From Microvirga mediterraneensis (GTDB lineage: Bacteria; Pseudomonadota; Alphaproteobacteria; Rhizobiales; Beijerinckiaceae): a stretch of 64,000 nt of DNA. Below are positions 44,882 through 54,367 of the stretch, in pieces. The stretch is taken from positions 2,843,001 through 2,907,000 of the forward strand of contig NZ_JACDXJ010000001.1 in NCBI RefSeq assembly GCF_013520865.1, read 5' to 3'. The translations under genes were made by a program, and so were the position numbers. Within the stretch, counting starts at the first letter, position 1; every line of letters begins with the position of its first letter. Under the pieces are notes generated by a model that was not told the origin of the DNA, searched no databases, and saw nothing but the letters and a program-made list of their open reading frames with translations.

Positions 44882-45094
44882 ATGAGCTTAACGGGGGAGA
44901 CGGGCGTGACGACGCGGACGAGTTTGAGACCGGCACAGAAGCTTCATCTTGACCGCGCCGCGCGCAATGCGGGTGAGGCCTTCGCCTTCGAGGAGCCGGA
45001 CACCGCGCCCGTGACCCAGCGGTCCTACGGGTCGAGCCTGGTCTGGCTTTCCATGGCGGCCGTGGCCGTGCTGGGGCTCAGCTATCTCTTCTGA
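44882..45094 (+). CDS. small membrane-anchored hypothetical protein
   Basis: A 70-residue protein. Residues 1-50 are hydrophilic and the last ~18 form a hydrophobic helix (LVWLSMAAVAVLGLSYLF), so it may be tail-anchored. GGAAG lies 8 bases before the ATG at 44882. Its 3' end overlaps the end of the convergent MgtC gene by 13 bases. Not recognised. Confidence 0.55.
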   Translation: MSLTGETGVTTRTSLRPAQKLHLDRAARNAGEAFAFEEPDTAPVTQRSYGSSLVWLSMAAVAVLGLSYLF

Positions 45095-45588
45095 TCGTCG
45101 CCACCCGGCTTTGCGCCTGACGAGAAGAGCCGGGTGAGCATATCCTCGAGAGACTTCCCAAGGGTCAAAACCAGCAGCGTGACCACCGTGCCGGCGATGG
45201 TGATGAACCAGGCGCCCAGTCCCGCGGCGACGCCGAGACCTGCGGCGATCCAGACGGTTGCCGCGGTCGTAAGCCCATGAACCTCCATCTTGTGCGGGGC
45301 TCTCAACACTGCGCCGGCGCCGAGAAAGCCGAGGCCGGTCATGATGCCTTGGATCACGCGGCTGACCGCATCCTGCCCGAAATGGGTCCCTTCGTAGACT
45401 GACCCAGCCAGGATCACGATGGCCGAACCGAGCGAGACGAGGCCTAAGGTCCGCATCCCGATAGGCTTGTCGTGAATGTCCCGGTTGATGCCTACCGCCA
45501 TTCCGGCGATTGTCGCTGCGCAAAGGCGCAGCGACATCTCGATCTGGTTCGCATAGTCGGTCGAGAGGGAGGTCAGCCACTCCGACAT
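45082..45588 (-). CDS. MgtC/SapB family membrane protein
   Basis: A 168-residue inner-membrane protein with about four to five helices. The family motif LCAATIAGMAVGINRDIHDKPIGMRTLGLVSLGSA is at the N-terminus, followed by GIMTGLGFLGAGAVLR and a helix near TTAATVWIAAGLGVAAGLG. It lacks the long C-terminal cytoplasmic domain of MgtC itself, as in many SapB-like members. It starts 5 bases after the topA stop, so it is probably the tail of a topA operon. The exact role (Mg2+ stress, membrane potential) is not established. Confidence 0.85.
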   Translation of the reverse strand: MSEWLTSLSTDYANQIEMSLRLCAATIAGMAVGINRDIHDKPIGMRTLGLVSLGSAIVILAGSVYEGTHFGQDAVSRVIQGIMTGLGFLGAGAVLRAPHKMEVHGLTTAATVWIAAGLGVAAGLGAWFITIAGTVVTLLVLTLGKSLEDMLTRLFSSGAKPGGDDQKR

Positions 45589-45593
45589 CGTGC

Positions 45594-48287
45594 TCAGCCC
45601 GCCTTGGCAGCCTTCTTGGCCGGGGCCTTTTTCGCAGCGGTCTTTTTAGCAGCAGCCTTCTTAGGCGCGGCCTTCTTGGCAGCGGTTTTCTTGGCTGCCG
45701 GTGCCTTGGCGGCCGCCTTCTTGGCCGGAGCCTTGCGTCCGCGGGCGCCTTTCTTCGACGGCCCCGCCGCGCGCCGGGCCTTGAGAAGCTCGATTGCCTC
45801 CTCCAGCGTCACCGCCTCGGCCACCATGGCGCGGGGCAGGGTGGCGTTGGTCTCGCCGTCGGTCACGTAAGGGCCGAAGCGGCCGGCCTTCACCACGATC
45901 GGCTTGCCGGATTCCGGATCATCGCCCAGGGGGCGCCCCGGATCGGCCGCGCGACGTCCGCCGCCTCCGCCGCTCTCCTTGGTGACGATCAGGTCGATGG
46001 CGCGGTTGGCGCCGATCTCCAGCACGTCGTCGCCGGGGCCGAGATTGGCATAGACCTTGCCGTGCTGAACGTAAGGCCCGTAGCGGCCGATGCTCACCAG
46101 GATCGGCTCACCCGATTCGGGATGGGTCGCCACCTGGCGCGGCAGCGCCAGCAGCTTCAGGGCCTTCTCCAGGTCGACCTGGGAGGGCGTCATGCCCTTG
46201 GGCAGGGACGAGCGCTTGGGCTTCTCGCCTTCGCCGAGCTGCACGAAGGGGCCGAAGCGGCCGTCGCGCAGGGTGACTTCGAGGCCCGTCTCCGGATCCG
46301 TGCCGAGCACCTTCACGCCGGGCTGGCCGCCGTTCTCCGAGGAGCCATCGCCTTCGCCCTCGACGCCGCTGGCGGCGAGCTGGCGGGTGTATTTGCACTC
46401 AGGATAGTTCGAGCAGCCGATGAAGGAGCCGAACTTGCCGAGCTTGAGCGAAAGCTGGCCCGTGCCGCAGGTCGGGCAGGTGCGCGGGTTCGAGCCGTCG
46501 CCCTTGTCCGGGAAGATGTGGGGCCCGAGCAGCTCGTTGAGCGCGTCGAGCACCTCGGTCATGCGCAGCTCCTTCGTCTCGCCGATGGCGGCGGAGAAGT
46601 CGCGCCAGAAGTCGCGCAGCACCTGTTTCCAGTCGATCTCCGAGTTGGAGATCCGGTCGAGCTGCTCCTCCAGGTCCGCGGTGAAATCGTATTCCACGTA
46701 CCGGCGGAAGAAACTCTCCAGGAAGGCCGTGACGATGCGGCCCTTATCCTCGGGTACGAGCCGCTTCTTCTCGATCCTGACGTATTCGCGGTCGCGCAGG
46801 GTCTGCAGCACGGCCGCATAGGTCGAGGGACGGCCGATGCCGAGCTCTTCCATGCGCTTGACCAGGGAAGCTTCCGAGTAGCGCGGCGGCGGCTCGGTGA
46901 AGTGCTGGCTCGCGTTGATGCGGCGGCGCTCCAGGGGATCGCCCGCCTTCATCGGCGGCAGGCGGCCCTCGTCCTCGTCCGCCTCGTCGTCCTTGCTCTC
47001 GTTGTAGAGCGTGAGGAAGCCGTCGAACTTGATCACCTGGCCGGTCGCGCGAAGGTCGAGTTTGCGGGGGCCGACCAGGGCGGCGATGTCGGCCGTGGTG
47101 CGCTCCAGCTCGGCCGATTCCATCTGGCTCGCGATGGTGCGGGTCCAGATCAGGTCGTAGAGGCGGGCCTGCTCGGGCTCCAGATACTTGGCAACCTGCT
47201 TCGGCAGGCGGCCCATGTCCGTCGGGCGGATGGCTTCGTGGGCTTCCTGCGCGTTCTTGGCCTTGGTCGTGTACTTGCGCGGGGCGCCCGGCACGTAGCG
47301 GTCGCCGTATTCCTTGCCGATCACCCGGCGGGCCGACTGAACGGCTTCCGGCGCCATGTCGACGCCGTCCGTACGCATATAGGTGATGAGGCCGACCGTC
47401 TCGCCGCCGATATCGACGCCCTCATAGAGCCGCTGCGCGATGCGCATGGTCTGGGCCGGAGCAAGACCCAGCTTGCGCGAGGCCTCCTGCTGCAAGGTCG
47501 AGGGGGTGAAGGGCGGGTAGGGGTGCCGCTTGGCGGGCTTCGCCTCGATATTCGCCACCGAGAAGGTCGCGAGCTCCAGGTCCTTCTTGAAGGCTTCGGC
47601 GTCCTGGCCGTTGCCGATGTCGAGGCGCTGGATCTTCTTGCCGTCGGCGCCGACGAGGCGCGCGTCGAACACCGCGCCTTCCTTGGTGGCGAGGGTCGCG
47701 ATCAGGGACCAGTATTCGCGCGGCTTGAAGGTCTCGATCTCGAGCTCGCGGTCGCAGACGAGACGCAGCGCCACGGACTGCACGCGGCCGGCCGAACGGG
47801 CGCCGGGCAGCTTGCGCCAGAGCACCGGGGACAGGGTGAAGCCGACGAGATAGTCCAGCGCCCGGCGGGCCAGATAGGCGTCGACGAGCGCCTGGTCGAT
47901 CTGGCGCGGCTGGCGCAGGGCCGCCTGGACGGCATCCTTGGTGATGGCGTTGAAGGTCACGCGCTCGACCGGCAGATCCTTGAGGGCGCGCTTCTCGCGC
48001 AGAGCTTCCAGGACGTGCCAGGAAATCGCCTCGCCTTCGCGGTCCGGGTCGGTGGCGAGGATGAGCTTCTCGGCTCCCTTGATCGCCTTGGCGATGTCGG
48101 ACACCCGCTTCGAGCCCCGGTCCTCCAGCGTCCAGATCATGCGGAAATCGGCATCCGGGTCGACCGAGCCGTCCTTGGCGGGCAGATCGCGGATATGCCC
48201 GAAGGAGGCCAGGACCTCGTAATCCTTGCCGAGATATTTGTTGATCGTCTTGGCCTTCGCAGGCGACTCGACGACGAGGACTTTCAT
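45594..48287 (-). CDS. topA: DNA topoisomerase I
   Basis: An 897-residue type IA topoisomerase that relaxes negative supercoils. It begins with the Toprim domain (MKVLVVESPAKAKTINKYLG), has the active-site Tyr in GLITYMRTDGVD, a C4 zinc motif (CPTCGTGQLSLKLGKFGSFIGCSNYPEC) split here by its conserved spacer, and repeated GRFGPYV-type C-terminal modules. The last ~55 residues are almost only Lys, Ala and Pro repeats, like a histone-H1 tail. AGGAAC about 7 bases before the ATG supports the start. Confidence 0.95.
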   Translation of the reverse strand: MKVLVVESPAKAKTINKYLGKDYEVLASFGHIRDLPAKDGSVDPDADFRMIWTLEDRGSKRVSDIAKAIKGAEKLILATDPDREGEAISWHVLEALREKRALKDLPVERVTFNAITKDAVQAALRQPRQIDQALVDAYLARRALDYLVGFTLSPVLWRKLPGARSAGRVQSVALRLVCDRELEIETFKPREYWSLIATLATKEGAVFDARLVGADGKKIQRLDIGNGQDAEAFKKDLELATFSVANIEAKPAKRHPYPPFTPSTLQQEASRKLGLAPAQTMRIAQRLYEGVDIGGETVGLITYMRTDGVDMAPEAVQSARRVIGKEYGDRYVPGAPRKYTTKAKNAQEAHEAIRPTDMGRLPKQVAKYLEPEQARLYDLIWTRTIASQMESAELERTTADIAALVGPRKLDLRATGQVIKFDGFLTLYNESKDDEADEDEGRLPPMKAGDPLERRRINASQHFTEPPPRYSEASLVKRMEELGIGRPSTYAAVLQTLRDREYVRIEKKRLVPEDKGRIVTAFLESFFRRYVEYDFTADLEEQLDRISNSEIDWKQVLRDFWRDFSAAIGETKELRMTEVLDALNELLGPHIFPDKGDGSNPRTCPTCGTGQLSLKLGKFGSFIGCSNYPECKYTRQLAASGVEGEGDGSSENGGQPGVKVLGTDPETGLEVTLRDGRFGPFVQLGEGEKPKRSSLPKGMTPSQVDLEKALKLLALPRQVATHPESGEPILVSIGRYGPYVQHGKVYANLGPGDDVLEIGANRAIDLIVTKESGGGGGRRAADPGRPLGDDPESGKPIVVKAGRFGPYVTDGETNATLPRAMVAEAVTLEEAIELLKARRAAGPSKKGARGRKAPAKKAAAKAPAAKKTAAKKAAPKKAAAKKTAAKKAPAKKAAKAG

Positions 48288-48423
48288 GAACGAGTTCCTA
48301 AAAGCGGGAGCAGACGGAGGCCCTGCGGACAGGGCAGACTCGACGGCCGGCCCCTGACTGTCGCAGGGCGCGATAAGTGGTTGATGATCGCCGACAAGTC
48401 AAATCGGACTTGTCCATATGGCC

Positions 48424-50061
48424 CTATATGGCCGTGAAGGCCCGCTCCAACAAGGGATTCACCGCCTCCCCGAGGTCGTTGGCGCCGATCATCCGGGCCG
48501 GCGTGGCCAGGCGGGACAGGGCATAGGCCTGGGCGATCGGGGCTGGGGCGGAGCGTGCGAGAGTTGCCGTCGCGGCGAGAACGAAGAGCCTCTCAGTCAC
48601 GAATCTCGCCTTGGCCTCCGCCTCGGTGGATTGGAGGGCCAGCACGATGTCCCGCGCCGCCTCCGAAGCACCCGGAAGGCCGGCGACATCGGCCATCAGG
48701 CGCTCCAGAACAGACGCGGCAACCTCCGGCTCCCGGTTCTCGGCGCGCAGGATGTCGAGGGCGATCACGTTGCCGGAGCCCTCCCAGATCGCGTTGACCG
48801 GAGCCTCACGGTAAAGCCGGGGCAGGGCGCTCTCCTCCACGTAGCCGTTGCCGCCGAGGCATTCCATGGCCTCGTAGAGGAGACGCGGGGCCGCCTTGCA
48901 GATGCCGAACTTGGCCGCCGGGGTGACGAGCCGGGCATAGGCCGCCTCATGGCCATCGGTACGCGCCAGATCGAAGCTATGGGCCGCCCTCAGGGCGAGC
49001 GCCGTCATGGCCTCGCTCTCCAGAGCCAGGTCCGCCAGCACCATCCTCATGGCCGGCTGGTCGATGAGCTTCTTCTGGAAGACGCTGCGGTGGCGGGCGT
49101 GGTGCAGGGCAAGAACCAGTCCCATCCGCACGAGACCCGCCGAGGCCACGGCGCAGTCGAGGCGGGTCAGCTGCACCATCTCGATGATGGTCCGCACCCC
49201 GCGTCCTTCCTCGCCGATCCTCCAGGCGAAGGCGTCCCGAAACTCGACCTCCGAGGAGGCGTTGGAGCGGTTCCCGAGCTTGTCCTTCAGCCGCTGCAGG
49301 CGCAGCGTGTTGAGGGACCCGTCGGGACGAAAGCGTGGAACCAGGAAGCAGGTGAGCCCACCGGGAGCCTGGGCGAGCATCAGAAACGCGTCGCACATGG
49401 GCGCCGACATGAACCATTTATGCCCTGTGAGCGCGTATTCGTCGCCCGCCCTGGATTCCGCCCGGGTCGTATTGGCCCGGACATCCGTTCCGCCCTGCTT
49501 CTCGGTCATGCCCATGCCGAGGGTGACGGCGGTCTTCTCCCAGAAGGGAATGAAGCGGGAATCATAGTCCCGCGAGCGGATCCTCGGCAGCCACTCGGCG
49601 AGACGGTTCGGTGACGCCGCTAGTGCGGCCACCGACGCATGGGTCATCGTGATGGGGCAGATGTGCCCGCTCTCCACGCCTGCCGCCGTATAGATCCGCG
49701 CAGCCCGCGCCGCATGGGCATGTCCGTTCGTGGGCTCGTCCCAGGTCGAGGCATGGAGGCCGTCCTCCATGCTGGCTCGCATCAGTACATGATAGGAGGG
49801 GTGAAACTCGACCGCGTCGATCCGATAGCCTCTCGGGTCATGGGTCCGCAGCTTCGGCGGGTTCTCGTTGGCGAGGCGGCCGATGTCGAGCCGCTCCGCC
49901 GAACCCCATGCTTGGCCGAAGCCCATAAGCCCTTCCGCCTCCGCATCGACGCCGTTCGCTTTCAGGGCCTCGAGCAGGGGAGTGTTCGTGGCGATCAGGT
50001 TGACGTCGCCGAAGGGTGGCGTCTGGTTGAAGACGTCGTGGCTGTCATGGGCGGGTGACAT
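48424..50061 (-). CDS. acyl-CoA dehydrogenase, AidB-like
   Basis: A 545-residue FAD-containing acyl-CoA dehydrogenase homologue of the AidB type. It has the AidB N-terminus (VFNQTPPFGDVNL), the flavin-binding MGMTEKQGGTDVRANTTRA, and the C-terminal helical bundle with LGGNGYVEESALPRLYREAPVNAIWEGSGN. E. coli AidB is induced by alkylation damage and binds DNA, but members also oxidise branched acyl-CoAs; which applies here is unknown. It stands alone between pyrB (divergent) and topA. Confidence 0.9.
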   Translation of the reverse strand: MSPAHDSHDVFNQTPPFGDVNLIATNTPLLEALKANGVDAEAEGLMGFGQAWGSAERLDIGRLANENPPKLRTHDPRGYRIDAVEFHPSYHVLMRASMEDGLHASTWDEPTNGHAHAARAARIYTAAGVESGHICPITMTHASVAALAASPNRLAEWLPRIRSRDYDSRFIPFWEKTAVTLGMGMTEKQGGTDVRANTTRAESRAGDEYALTGHKWFMSAPMCDAFLMLAQAPGGLTCFLVPRFRPDGSLNTLRLQRLKDKLGNRSNASSEVEFRDAFAWRIGEEGRGVRTIIEMVQLTRLDCAVASAGLVRMGLVLALHHARHRSVFQKKLIDQPAMRMVLADLALESEAMTALALRAAHSFDLARTDGHEAAYARLVTPAAKFGICKAAPRLLYEAMECLGGNGYVEESALPRLYREAPVNAIWEGSGNVIALDILRAENREPEVAASVLERLMADVAGLPGASEAARDIVLALQSTEAEAKARFVTERLFVLAATATLARSAPAPIAQAYALSRLATPARMIGANDLGEAVNPLLERAFTAI

Positions 50062-50143
50062 GGCGTGACCCTTGAAGAAGACGTTTCAGCTAATTTAGGG
50101 CGGCTGGCGTGAAGTGGTGACGGCCCGTTGCCGCATTCTCGAC

Positions 50144-50231
50144 GTCATGGCCGGCCCTGTGCCGGCCATCCCGATTTCGCGAAGCGTCGCGCTTTTCCGA
50201 TTGGGATCACAGGCACGAGGCCGGTGATGAC
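50144..50231. repeat. dispersed palindromic repeat, copy 3
   Basis: A ~88-base element with the left hairpin GTCATGGCCGGCC...GGCCGGCA-type arms and the right end GGATCAC...GGCCGGTGATGAC. It aligns with copies at 16173 and 42483. A partial repeat of the right end (GGTGATGACGT) follows immediately. It lies in the pyrB leader region. Confidence 0.75.
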
Positions 50232-50314
50232 GTGCAAGGTGATGACGTAGAGCAGGATGAACAAGAAGTCGTCTTGCCGCCGTTTCCCGGAGCGCCTATA
50301 GCCATCGCTTTAAG

Positions 50315-51262
50315 ATGACTGACGCCCCCCGATCCATTTTCCCCCACCGGCATCTCCTCGGCATCGAGGGTTTGTCTCCTTTGGACATTCAGGCACTTCT
50401 CGACCTTGCCGACGAACAGGTCGAGGTGAGCCGCCAGATCGAGAAGAGCAAGTCGAGCCTGCGCGGCCGGACGCAGATCAACCTCTTCTTCGAAGCCTCC
50501 ACCCGAACGCAATCATCCTTCGAGATCGCGGGCAAGCGCCTGGGCGCCGACGTGATGAACATGCAGGTCGCTTCCTCTTCGGTGAAGAAGGGCGAGACCC
50601 TGATTGACACGGCCGTGACGCTGAACGCCATGCGGCCGGACATCATCGTCGTGCGCCATCACGCGGCCGGCGCGGTGCATCTCCTCGCCCAGAAGGTCGA
50701 TTGCTCGGTGGTCAACGCGGGCGACGGCGCCCACGAGCACCCGACGCAAGCTTTGCTCGACGCCCTCACCATCCGCCGTAACAAGGGGCGCATCGCCGGT
50801 CTCACCGTGGCGATCTGCGGCGACATCCTGCATTCCCGCGTGGCGCGGTCGAACATGATCCTGCTGGCCGCGATGGGGGCACGGGTGCGCCTCGTCGCGC
50901 CCTCGACGCTGCTGCCGCCCGGCATCGCGCGCCTCGGCTTCGAGACCTTCACCAGCATGGAGGAGGGGCTGAAGGACGCGGACATCGTCATGATGCTGCG
51001 CCTTCAGCGCGAGCGCATGAACGGCTCCTTCGTGCCCTCCGTGAAGGAATACTTCCGCTTCTACGGCCTCGACCAGGAAAAGCTCGCCTTCGCCAAGCCG
51101 GACGCCCTCGTGATGCATCCGGGTCCGATGAACCGGGGCGTGGAGATCTCCTCGGACGTGGCGGACGGCGCGCAGTCGCTGATCCGCGAACAGGTCGAAA
51201 TGGGCGTCGCCGTCCGCATGGCGGTGCTGGAGGCTCTGGCGAGCCATCTGCCGAACAGGTGA
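50315..51262 (+). CDS. pyrB: aspartate carbamoyltransferase catalytic subunit
   Basis: A 315-residue enzyme that makes N-carbamoyl-aspartate, the second step of pyrimidine synthesis. The carbamoyl-phosphate loop [16 protein letters not shown] and the [12 protein letters not shown] and [12 protein letters not shown] motifs are intact. The pyrC-like gene follows within 8 bases. No pyrI regulatory subunit is seen, consistent with an ATCase that associates with a dihydroorotase-like partner. Confidence 0.96.
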   Translation: MTDAPRSIFPHRHLLGIEGLSPLDIQALLDLADEQVEVSRQIEKSKSSLRGRTQINLFFEASTRTQSSFEIAGKRLGADVMNMQVASSSVKKGETLIDTAVTLNAMRPDIIVVRHHAAGAVHLLAQKVDCSVVNAGDGAHEHPTQALLDALTIRRNKGRIAGLTVAICGDILHSRVARSNMILLAAMGARVRLVAPSTLLPPGIARLGFETFTSMEEGLKDADIVMMLRLQRERMNGSFVPSVKEYFRFYGLDQEKLAFAKPDALVMHPGPMNRGVEISSDVADGAQSLIREQVEMGVAVRMAVLEALASHLPNR

Positions 51263-51270
51263 GAGGCGTC

Positions 51271-52563
51271 ATGAGCAACCAACCCATCCTCTTCAAGAAC
51301 GCCCGCCTCGTCGACCCGACAAAAGACCGCGAGGAGCGCGGCGGCGTGCTGGTACGCGACGGCGTGATCCAGGCTCTCGGTCCGCAGGTGACGGAAGCCG
51401 CTGGCGCGCAGGTGATCGATTGCGCGGGCCAGGTGCTCGCCCCAGGCCTCATCGACATGCGCGCCTTCATCGGCGAGCCGGGCGGGCCCTATCGCGAGAC
51501 CCTGAAAAGCGCCGGCGAGGCGGCGGCTGCGGGCGGCGTCACGACCGTCGTGTCCATGCCGGATACGGTTCCCGCCCTCGACGATCCGGCGGTCATCGAT
51601 TTCATCGTCCGCCGTGCGCGCGACACCTCCGTGGTCAACATCCGCCCGGCCGCCGCCCTGACCAAGGGGTTGGAGGGGCAGGAGATGGCTGAGATCGGCC
51701 GCCTGAGGGAAGCCGGCGCCATCGCGTTCACGGACGGGGCGCGCTCGGTCACGAACGCCCAGGTCATGCGCCGGGCGCTCACCTATGCCCGTGACTTCGA
51801 CGCCCTGATCGTCCACCACGTGGAGGATCCCGACCTCGTCGGGCAGGGCGTGATGAACGAGGGCGAATTCGCCTCGCGGCTCGGGCTTCCGGGCATCCCG
51901 CGGGAGGCCGAAACGGTGATGCTGGAGCGGGACGTCCGCCTCGTGCGCCTCACCGGTGGCCGCTACCATGCGGCGATGATCTCCTGCGCCGATTCGGCCG
52001 AGATCATCCGCGCCGCGAAGGAAAAGGGTCTGCCGGTCACCTGCGGCGTGTCGATCAATCACCTGGCGCTCAACGAGAACGACATCGGCGATTACCGGAC
52101 CTTCATGAAGCTCTCGCCGCCCCTGCGGCACGAGGACGACCGGCAGGCGATGATCGAGGCCCTGGCCGACGGCACGATCGACGTGATCGTGTCGGACCAT
52201 AATCCACAGGACGTCGAAACCAAGCGGCTGCCCTTCGCCGAGGCGGCCGACGGGGCGGTAGGGCTCGAAACGCTCCTTTCGGCCGCCTTGCGCCTCGTCC
52301 ACGAGGGCCGTATCTCCCTGCCCAGGCTCCTGCGGGCCATGTCTACGAGACCAGCCGAAATCCTCGGACTGCCCGCCGGGCGCCTGAGCGTCGGCGCGCC
52401 GGCCGACCTTATCGTCTTCGATCCCGATGCCCCTTACGTGCTCGACAAGCGCCAGCTGCGGTCCCTGTCCAAGAACTCGCCCTTCGACGAGGCGCGTCTC
52501 GAAGGCCAGGTTTCCACGACGATGGTAGCCGGCAGGGTGGTTTTTCAGCGCGATACGATGTAA
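51271..52563 (+). CDS. pyrC: dihydroorotase-like protein lacking the first metal-binding His pair
   Basis: A 430-residue amidohydrolase of the class I dihydroorotase family next to pyrB. The fold is full length (INHLALNEND, VIVSDHNPQD, GLETLLSAALRLV are clear), but the usual DxHxHxRE motif reads D62-M-R64-A-F66-I-G-E: both zinc-binding histidines are missing. In Pseudomonas a similar inactive pyrC' is needed only to assemble ATCase; I infer the same here, in which case an active dihydroorotase should exist elsewhere. I prefer the ATG at 51271 over the GTG at 51259 that overlaps the pyrB stop. Confidence 0.88.
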   Translation: MSNQPILFKNARLVDPTKDREERGGVLVRDGVIQALGPQVTEAAGAQVIDCAGQVLAPGLIDMRAFIGEPGGPYRETLKSAGEAAAAGGVTTVVSMPDTVPALDDPAVIDFIVRRARDTSVVNIRPAAALTKGLEGQEMAEIGRLREAGAIAFTDGARSVTNAQVMRRALTYARDFDALIVHHVEDPDLVGQGVMNEGEFASRLGLPGIPREAETVMLERDVRLVRLTGGRYHAAMISCADSAEIIRAAKEKGLPVTCGVSINHLALNENDIGDYRTFMKLSPPLRHEDDRQAMIEALADGTIDVIVSDHNPQDVETKRLPFAEAADGAVGLETLLSAALRLVHEGRISLPRLLRAMSTRPAEILGLPAGRLSVGAPADLIVFDPDAPYVLDKRQLRSLSKNSPFDEARLEGQVSTTMVAGRVVFQRDTM

Positions 52564-52573
52564 CGAGAGATGA

Positions 52574-53176
52574 ATGTCTGACGAAGCCAACCTCCTGCAC
52601 CTGCTGGTCGCCCTGATCTTCGGCTACCTCCTGGGTTCGATCCCGTTCGGGCTGATCTTCACCCGCATGGCGGGCCTGGGCGATGTGCGCAAGATCGGCT
52701 CCGGCAATATCGGAGCCACGAACGTTCTCCGCACCGGACGGAAGGGCCTTGCGGCCGCCACCCTGCTGGGCGATGCCCTCAAGGGAACCGTCGCGGTGGT
52801 GGTCGCAGCGCAATGGGGGACGCAATTCGCCATCGTGGCCGCCCTGGGGGCTTTCCTGGGGCACCTCTTCCCCGTGTGGCTGAGGTTCAAGGGCGGCAAG
52901 GGCGTCGCCACTTTCATCGGCGTGCTGATCGGCCTCAAGCCGCTGGCGGCGCTGATCTTCTGCCTGATCTGGCTCGGCGTGGCCTTCGTCAGCAAGTACT
53001 CCTCGCTCTCGGCCCTGATCGCCAGCGCGGCGACCCCGGTCGTTCTCTGGCTCCTCGGCGAGCCCGGCATGGCCGGCGTGGCGATCATCCTCGTGGCGCT
53101 GCTCTGGTGGAAGCACAGCCAGAACATCAGCCGTCTGCTCGCCGGGACCGAGGGCAAGATCGGACAGAAGGGATAA
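52574..53176 (+). CDS. plsY: glycerol-3-phosphate acyltransferase PlsY
   Basis: A 200-residue inner-membrane enzyme that acylates glycerol 3-phosphate from acyl-phosphate, the first step of phospholipid synthesis. The three family motifs are visible: [26 protein letters not shown] and [15 protein letters not shown]. About five helices are expected. It lies 10 bases after the pyrC-like gene and just before dprA, a conserved alphaproteobacterial order. Confidence 0.95.
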   Translation: MSDEANLLHLLVALIFGYLLGSIPFGLIFTRMAGLGDVRKIGSGNIGATNVLRTGRKGLAAATLLGDALKGTVAVVVAAQWGTQFAIVAALGAFLGHLFPVWLRFKGGKGVATFIGVLIGLKPLAALIFCLIWLGVAFVSKYSSLSALIASAATPVVLWLLGEPGMAGVAIILVALLWWKHSQNISRLLAGTEGKIGQKG

Positions 53177-53179
53177 TTC

Positions 53180-54367
53180 ATGATCCTGACGGATGAGCAG
53201 CGTCTCGATTGGCTTCGCCTCATCCGGTCAGAGAAAGTCGGGCCGCGCACCTTCCGCGCCCTCGTGAACCAATATGGCGGCGCGGCCGCCGCCCGGGAGG
53301 CGCTGCCGGCCCCCGCCCGTCGCGGCGGGCGCCTGATGCTGAAGGTCTGCAGCCGGGCCGAAGCCGAGAAGGAGACGGCCGCCGCCGCGCGCCTCGGCGT
53401 CCGTTTCATCGCCATGGGCGAGCCGGATTATCCCAAGACCCTGAAGGCCATCGATTCCGCCCCGCCTCTGATCGCCGTCCGCGGCTCGGCCGCCATCATG
53501 GCCCGGCCTTCGGTCGCCATCATCGGGTCGCGCAACGCCTCCGCGTCAGGCTTGACCTTCGCGGAGCGCCTGTCGCGCCAGCTCGGCGAGGCGGGTTACG
53601 TGGTCGTGTCGGGGCTGGCGCGCGGGATCGACACCAAGGCCCACAAGGCGAGCCTGGAATCCGGGACGGTTGCCGTACTGGCTGGCGGGCACGACCGCAT
53701 CTACCCCGCCCAGAACGAGCCCCTGCTGCAGGCCATCGTGGAACAGGGCGGGGCGGTGGTGTCCGAGATGCCGATGGGCTGGGAGCCGCGCGGGCGCGAC
53801 TTTCCGCGCCGGAACAGGATCGTCTCCGGACTCTCTTACGGCGTCGTCGTGGTCGAGGCGGCGCGCCGCTCCGGCTCGCTCATCACGGCGCGCTTCGCCC
53901 TGGAGCAGGGGCGAGAGGTCTTCGCCGTTCCAGGCTCACCCCTCGATCCTCGGGCCGAGGGCACGAACGACCTTATCCGCGACGGCGCAACTCTCTGTGC
54001 GGGAATCGAGCATGTGACGAGCGTCCTGGAGCCGCTGATCGCTTCCGGTCCGGATCTGGACCGAGGAGCCGAGGAACCGCAGCACGTCATCGGCGTGGAG
54101 GAACTCTGGGACGAGCTGGATCTGCCCGACGTCGTCCGCGCGCCCACGCGGCCGGTTGCGCCCGATGCGGGCTTCGACGAGGAAAGAGGTGAAGCGGAGG
54201 GCGACCTGACCGTGTTTCTCGGCCCGTCGCCCGTGGCCATCGACGATCTCGTCCGACAATCGGGTCTTTCCATCCGCAACGTTCAGATGGCGCTCCTGGA
54301 GCTGGAAATGGCCGGGCGTCTCGAACGCCACGGCGGCAACGCGGTATCGCTCATCGTGGGGAGCTAA
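53180..54367 (+). CDS. dprA: DNA processing protein DprA
   Basis: A 395-residue protein that loads RecA on single-stranded DNA during transformation. The SAM-like N-terminus ([22 protein letters not shown]), the Rossmann core ([57 protein letters not shown]) and a C-terminal winged helix ([33 protein letters not shown]) are present. It begins 3 bases after plsY. Its stop overlaps the end of the convergent small gene by 4 bases. Confidence 0.94.
   Translation: MILTDEQRLDWLRLIRSEKVGPRTFRALVNQYGGAAAAREALPAPARRGGRLMLKVCSRAEAEKETAAAARLGVRFIAMGEPDYPKTLKAIDSAPPLIAVRGSAAIMARPSVAIIGSRNASASGLTFAERLSRQLGEAGYVVVSGLARGIDTKAHKASLESGTVAVLAGGHDRIYPAQNEPLLQAIVEQGGAVVSEMPMGWEPRGRDFPRRNRIVSGLSYGVVVVEAARRSGSLITARFALEQGREVFAVPGSPLDPRAEGTNDLIRDGATLCAGIEHVTSVLEPLIASGPDLDRGAEEPQHVIGVEELWDELDLPDVVRAPTRPVAPDAGFDEERGEAEGDLTVFLGPSPVAIDDLVRQSGLSIRNVQMALLELEMAGRLERHGGNAVSLIVGS

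Noticed and set aside
45510..48437. 975-aa plus-strand frame opposite topA
   Set aside because: Antisense shadow of topoisomerase I.
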